Source: Xiheimicrobium sp033763395
GTDB lineage: Bacteria > Myxococcota > Myxococcia > Myxococcales > Myxococcaceae
Reading direction: 5' to 3'
NCBI GenBank assembly: GCA_033763395.1
Contig: JANRKQ010000111.1
Location: 14,544 to 78,543, forward strand
DNA: 64,000 nt
The stretch's first letter is position 1. The number at the start of each line of letters is the position of its first letter. Shown here one piece after another: positions 58,916 to 64,000 of the stretch. Under the pieces are notes generated by a model. That model had not been told where the DNA came from. It made no database searches and saw only the letters and a program-made list of their open reading frames with translations. The translations under genes were made by a program, and so were the position numbers.

Positions 58916-59463
58916 TGAGCGCCGACAAGAAGTGGTACGTGGTGCACACATACTCGGGCTTCGAGAACAAAGTGAAGAAGTCGCTCGAGGATCTCATCAA
59001 GCAGCGAGAGCTGCACGAGTCCTTCGGGCAGATCTTCATCCCTGTCGAGCAGGTCGTCGAGATGCGCGATGGCCAGAAGCGCCAGACCAAGCGCAAGACG
59101 ATGCCGGGCTACATCCTCGTGCAGATGGAGATGACGCCCATCACCAAGTCGCTGGTGAAGAACACGCCCAAGGTGACCGGCTTCCTCGGCGCCCAGGGCC
59201 AGGACGACCCACCGCCCCTGCGCGAGTCCGAGGTGCAGCGCATCACGACCGCCATGAGCGAGGGCGTGATGAAGCCCAAGCCGAAGGTGCACTTCGACGA
59301 GGGCGACACGGTGCGCGTCATCGATGGCCCGTTCGCGAACTTCAACGGCACCGTCGAAGAGGTGAACCCCGAGAAGGGCCGCGTGAAGGTGCTCGTCAGC
59401 ATCTTCGGGCGATCCACCCCGGTCGAGCTCGACTTCATGCAGGTCGAGAAGACGGCGGGGTAG
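58915..59463 (+). CDS. nusG: Transcription termination/antitermination protein NusG
   Basis: A 182-residue NusG with the N-terminal NGN domain (WYVVHTYSGFENKVK) and C-terminal KOW domain (VRVIDGPFANFNGTVEEV). It binds RNA polymerase and links it to the ribosome or Rho. The ATG overlaps the secE stop by one base. The 153 bases after its stop, before rplK, hold a GC-rich inverted repeat without a T-run. Confidence 0.97.
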   Translation: MSADKKWYVVHTYSGFENKVKKSLEDLIKQRELHESFGQIFIPVEQVVEMRDGQKRQTKRKTMPGYILVQMEMTPITKSLVKNTPKVTGFLGAQGQDDPPPLRESEVQRITTAMSEGVMKPKPKVHFDEGDTVRVIDGPFANFNGTVEEVNPEKGRVKVLVSIFGRSTPVELDFMQVEKTAG

Positions 59464-59616
59464 GGCTTTCGTGACTTTTGGGCCCTGGTCTCCGGGGCCC
59501 CCAGCAGGGCCGGCTTGAAGCACCGCCGGTGACGTCGGAGCAATCACGCTCCTCGTCGACTGTGGGAGGCCTGGAGAACCACTCCAGACCGTTCGAACCA
59601 CGGGAGAAGCAACGCA

Positions 59617-60060
59617 ATGAAGAAGGTCACAGGACAGGTCAAGCTGCAGATCCCTGCCGGTAAGGCGAACCCGGCTCCTCCGATTGGCCCAGCGCTCGGT
59701 CAGGCCGGCGTCAACATCATGGAGTTCTGCAAGCAGTTCAACGCCAAGACCCAGGCCCAGATGAAGGAAGCCCTGATCATTCCCGTGATCATCACGGTCT
59801 ATCAGGACAAGTCGTTCACCTTCGAGCTCAAGACGCCTCCCGCGTCGGTGCTCCTGAAGAAGGCCGCGGGCCTGCACACCGAGAAGAAGAAGGGCTCGGG
59901 CGCCAAGAAGACGGGCAAAGAGGTCGTCGGCTCCATCACCCAGAAGCAGCTCGAGGAGGTCGCCAAGCAGAAGATGGGCGACACTACCGCTGCTTCGCTC
60001 GAGGCCGCGATGCGTACCATTGCCGGCACCGCGCGCTCGATGGGCATTCAGATCAAGTAA
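59617..60060 (+). CDS. rplK: Ribosomal protein L11
   Basis: A 147-residue L11 with the N-terminal QIPAGKANPAPPIGPALGQAG and the C-terminal RNA-binding GTARSMGI region. It forms part of the GTPase-associated centre. rplA follows after 42 bases. Confidence 0.97.
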   Translation: MKKVTGQVKLQIPAGKANPAPPIGPALGQAGVNIMEFCKQFNAKTQAQMKEALIIPVIITVYQDKSFTFELKTPPASVLLKKAAGLHTEKKKGSGAKKTGKEVVGSITQKQLEEVAKQKMGDTTAASLEAAMRTIAGTARSMGIQIK

Positions 60061-60102
60061 CCGACGCCTCTCTTTCAACCCTTTTTCGAAGAGGAATTCC
60101 CC

Positions 60103-60804
60103 ATGCCTGGAAAGAAGTTCAAGGCCGCCGCCACCAAGGTGGACCGCAACAAGCGCTACTCCGTCGCCGATGGCTTCAAGCTGCTCAAGGAAGCCGCCGT
60201 CGCCACCAAGTTCGACCAGACCATCGACTGCGCCATCAACCTCGGCATCGACCCCAAGCACGCCGACCAGATGGTCCGCGGCGCCGTCGTGCTGCCGCAC
60301 GGCACGGGCAAGAGCGCCCGCGTCGCCGTGTTCGCCAAGGGCGAGAAGCAGTCGGAAGCCACCAACGCCGGCGCCGACATCGTCGGTGAGGCCGACCTCG
60401 CGAAGAAGATCGAGGAAGGCTTCATGGACTTCGACACCGTCATCGCCACGCCCGACATGATGGGCGTCGTCGGCCGCCTCGGCAAGGTGCTCGGCCCCCG
60501 CGGCCTCATGCCGAACCCGAAGGTCGGCACCGTGACGATGGATCTCGCCCGCGCCATCAAGGAGGCCAAGGGCGGCAAGATCGAGTTCCGCGCCGAGAAG
60601 GCCGGCATCGTGCACGCCCCCATCGGCAAGGCGTCGTTCCCCGCCGAGAAGCTCCAGGAGAACTTCACCTCGCTCATGGAGCTCGTGATGAAGATGAAGC
60701 CGGCGACCGCCAAGGGCGTGTACCTCAAGGGCATCGCCATCAGCTCCACCATGGGCCCGGGCATCAAGCTCGACACCTCGGAGCTGGCCGCGAAGTACAA
60801 GTAA
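60103..60804 (+). CDS. rplA: Ribosomal protein L1
   Basis: A 233-residue L1 with the family motifs LGPRGLMPNPKVGTV and PAEKLQENF. It binds 23S rRNA at the L1 stalk and, in E. coli, represses its own operon by binding the rplK leader. The upstream leader here was not analysed for a mimic site. Confidence 0.97.
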   Translation: MPGKKFKAAATKVDRNKRYSVADGFKLLKEAAVATKFDQTIDCAINLGIDPKHADQMVRGAVVLPHGTGKSARVAVFAKGEKQSEATNAGADIVGEADLAKKIEEGFMDFDTVIATPDMMGVVGRLGKVLGPRGLMPNPKVGTVTMDLARAIKEAKGGKIEFRAEKAGIVHAPIGKASFPAEKLQENFTSLMELVMKMKPATAKGVYLKGIAISSTMGPGIKLDTSELAAKYK

Positions 60805-60878
60805 GCCCTTCGTCCCCCGCGACGGCGACGCGCCGCGTCGGCTCCCAAGCCCGCGCGGCGCTTCGATTTTGGCCCCCG

Positions 60879-60908
60879 TTGACAGCGCCGTGTGCGTTCG
60901 GGTAAGGG
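60879..60908 (+). promoter_or_regulatory. Predicted promoter of the rplJ leader
   Basis: A perfect TTGACA (60879-60884) is followed by TAAGGG (60903-60908) after 18 bases. Transcription would begin near 60914 and cross the long leader before rplJ, giving a second promoter within the operon, like the E. coli rplJ promoter. Confidence 0.55.
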
Positions 60909-61283
60909 CCGCAAGCCCTCCTCCAAGCCGCCACCGTGTCGTCGATCGGGACCCGTCAAGGGGGCCGGGCGAAAAAATGAATAGCAGGACCCCTGGTCGT
61001 AGACAGCAGGGGCTCCCAGGCAGGCCATCGCGGCCCGTTGGCACCCGACCCGAAAGGCCGGGCGTGGCGGCGGCAGGCGGTCAGGGGGCTTAAACGGCGC
61101 CGTCAGTTCGAGGCTGCCCTGCCGAGACGGGGAGCGTGAGAAGGGTGATCGGTTGGAGACGTCACTTCGACAAGGCAGTTCTCGCTCTCGCACTGTGCAC
61201 CAGGACCCGGCAACCACCTGACGCCCACTTCCAGTGAGCAGCGGGGGGCCCGGAACACATGCAACGGAAGGGAGGTGCAGACA
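60909..61283 (+). promoter_or_regulatory. Long leader upstream of rplJ (putative L10 leader)
   Basis: About 375 bases without a gene precede rplJ and contain several GC-rich inverted repeats, such as CCCCTG...CAGGGG near 60990-61010. In many bacteria the L10-L12 complex binds a leader here and represses translation. The exact Rfam fold was not tested, so this is an expectation from context. Confidence 0.5.
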
Positions 61284-61796
61284 GTGCTCAAGAGCGAGAA
61301 AGAAACGCTGAACAAGGAGCTGAACGACAAGTTCAGCCGTGCGAAGGCGGTCATCGTCGCCGAGTTCAAGAAGCTCGACGTCGAGAACGTCAACAAGCTT
61401 CGGCGAAAGCTGCGCGAGGGCAAGGTCGAGTGGAAGGTGCTCAAAAACACCATCGCTCGCCGGGCCGCTCGTGGAACCTCGGTCGAGAAGGTGTCCGACG
61501 ACTTCGTCGGCCCCATCGCCGTGGCCATCAGCTACGACGACGTGGTGGCGCCGGCCAAGATCCTGGCCGACTTCACCAAGGACCTGCAGACGATCACCAT
61601 CAAGTCGGGTGTCGTCCAGGGCGCGAAGATCGACGCGAAGGGCGTACAGGCGCTGGCGAAGATGCCGGGCCTCAACGAACTCCGTGGCCAGATCCTCGGC
61701 ATGATCAACCAGCCAGCCAGCAAGCTGGTTCGCACGATCAAGGAGCCCGGTGCCGCGTTGGCCCGTGTGCTCGCCGCGAAGGCCGACAAGAAGTGA
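61284..61796 (+). CDS. rplJ: Ribosomal protein L10
   Basis: A 170-residue L10 with the N-terminal rRNA-binding part (VIVAEFKKLDVENVNKLRRKLREG) and C-terminal helix that docks L7/L12 dimers. GTG 61284 was chosen because GGGAGG lies 7 bases upstream; another GTG at 61275 overlaps that ribosome site. It forms the stalk base. Confidence 0.95.
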   Translation: MLKSEKETLNKELNDKFSRAKAVIVAEFKKLDVENVNKLRRKLREGKVEWKVLKNTIARRAARGTSVEKVSDDFVGPIAVAISYDDVVAPAKILADFTKDLQTITIKSGVVQGAKIDAKGVQALAKMPGLNELRGQILGMINQPASKLVRTIKEPGAALARVLAAKADKK

Positions 61797-61849
61797 ACCG
61801 TTTCACGAACCCCTAACCACCGAAGTTTTTTCGAAGAAGGAAATAAGTC

Positions 61850-62221
61850 ATGGCAGACATCAACAACATCGTGGACCAGCTGTCGTCGCTCACTGTCATG
61901 GAGGCGGCCGACCTGGTGAAGAAGCTCGAAGAGAAGTGGGGCGTCTCGGCGGCGGCCGTTGCGGTCGCGGCGGCGGGCCCGGCGGCGGCGGCGGCTCCGG
62001 TCGAGGAGAAGACCGAGTTCACGGTCGTCCTCGCGAAGGCCGGCGACAAGAAGATCGACGTGATCAAGGTCATCCGCGAGCTGACCGGCCTGGGCCTCAA
62101 GGAGGCCAAGGACCTCGTCGAGGGCGCGCCCAAGACGGTGAAGGAAGGCGCGAACAAGGACGACGCCAACAAGATGAAGGAGAAGCTCACGGCCGTCGGC
62201 GCGACGGTGGAGCTCAAGTAA
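61850..62221 (+). CDS. rplL: Ribosomal protein L7/L12
   Basis: A 123-residue L12. The N-terminal dimerisation domain (ADLVKKLEEKWGVS), Ala-rich hinge (about 34-50) and C-terminal domain (FTVVLAKAGDKKIDVIKV and LKEAKDLVEGAPKTVKEG) are all intact. It recruits elongation factors. Confidence 0.97.
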   Translation: MADINNIVDQLSSLTVMEAADLVKKLEEKWGVSAAAVAVAAAGPAAAAAPVEEKTEFTVVLAKAGDKKIDVIKVIRELTGLGLKEAKDLVEGAPKTVKEGANKDDANKMKEKLTAVGATVELK

Positions 62222-62245
62222 CCGTCGTTCCCCGCCTCATCAGGC

Positions 62246-62277
62246 AGCCGGTGATCCTCTGGGGAGGGTCACCGGCT
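62246..62277 (+). terminator. Attenuator-like hairpin between rplL and rpoB
   Basis: A 12-bp stem including one G-T pair (62246-62257 with 62266-62277) with an 8-base loop, followed by TTG. The rplL-rpoB gap is a known attenuation or RNase III site in E. coli; here partial termination would lower rpoB relative to ribosomal proteins. Confidence 0.65.
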
Positions 62278-62414
62278 TTGCCGCTTGAGAGTGCCCGGTT
62301 AAAGGGCCCCCTCTGAAGGCGCCGTTCCCCAGGACATTTCGAGCTTCACCGACAACTCAACGCTGGCCCGCCGGTCACCCCGGTTCCCCCTTCAAGCCCG
62401 ACTGAGAGAAGCGA

Positions 62415-64000
<1,586 letters not shown>

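Noticed and set aside
56322..60996. Similar short sequences (GAATAGCAG then ACCC) near 56325 and 60979 as a shared regulatory element
   Set aside because: The match is about 14 of 15 bases, and many such pairs are expected by chance in 64 kb.
58726..61044. A 772-codon minus-strand open frame over nusG, rplK and rplA
   Set aside because: These are conserved ribosomal and transcription genes on the plus strand. The antisense frame is a high-GC artefact.

Overview
The window is high-GC DNA with long genes, many ATGA/GTGA start-stop overlaps, numerous lipoprotein signal peptides, Cys-rich secreted proteins and a protein ending in a MYXO-CTERM-like sorting tail (complement 47701-50013). Together these point to a myxobacterium (Myxococcota, formerly Deltaproteobacteria). 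I cannot assign a genus from sequence alone.

Left part (1-1919): the 5' part of a Cys-rich lipoprotein running off the left edge, tRNA-Glu(CTC) with a strong terminator, a small membrane protein and a CWC-type Cys-rich protein. Lipid locus (2014-22013): six tightly coupled plus-strand genes followed by a convergent Sfp-type phosphopantetheinyl transferase. The first two encode a polyunsaturated fatty acid (PUFA) synthase, with ER-KS-AT-3xACP-KR-DH in one 2701-residue protein and KS-CLF-AT-DH-DH in the next. The next four are oleA, oleB, oleC and oleD for head-to-head olefin formation. I read this as one pathway: the synthase builds a polyunsaturated chain, OleA joins two chains, OleD reduces the beta-keto acid, OleC makes the beta-lactone and OleB decarboxylates it to a long polyene hydrocarbon. 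The shared operon and the enoyl reductase fused to the front of the first synthase are the most unusual things in the window.

Middle (22148-47570): a pair of ArsA/Get3-like ATPases with complementary P-loop defects; a minus-strand group with a membrane protein, two TPR proteins and an acylglycerol-phosphate acyltransferase; tRNA-Glu(TTC) and tRNA-Lys; then greB, a PIN-PhoH ATPase, a DUF493 protein, a methyltransferase, xerD, crcB, trpS, a large RCC1-repeat lipoprotein, scpA-scpB-rluB, a HEAT-repeat lipoprotein, a TPR/proline-rich/double cNMP-binding protein and a stand-alone MshEN (probable c-di-GMP-binding) protein. A phosphoesterase lipoprotein and small envelope proteins follow.

Right part: a secreted zinc metalloprotease with its partner gene, a DsrE-like protein, two paralogous von Willebrand A lipoproteins, an ATP-grasp enzyme, a small exported protein and rlmB with a disordered Arg-rich N-terminus (47701-56117). 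From 56236 the window enters a translation/transcription superoperon: tRNA-Thr, tRNA-Tyr, tRNA-Gly, tRNA-Thr, tuf, rpmG, tRNA-Trp, secE, nusG, rplK, rplA, a 479-base leader, rplJ, rplL and rpoB, which is cut by the right edge. This order matches the tufB-secE-rplKAJL-rpoBC region of Escherichia coli.

No CRISPR array, insertion sequence, phage gene or replication origin was seen.
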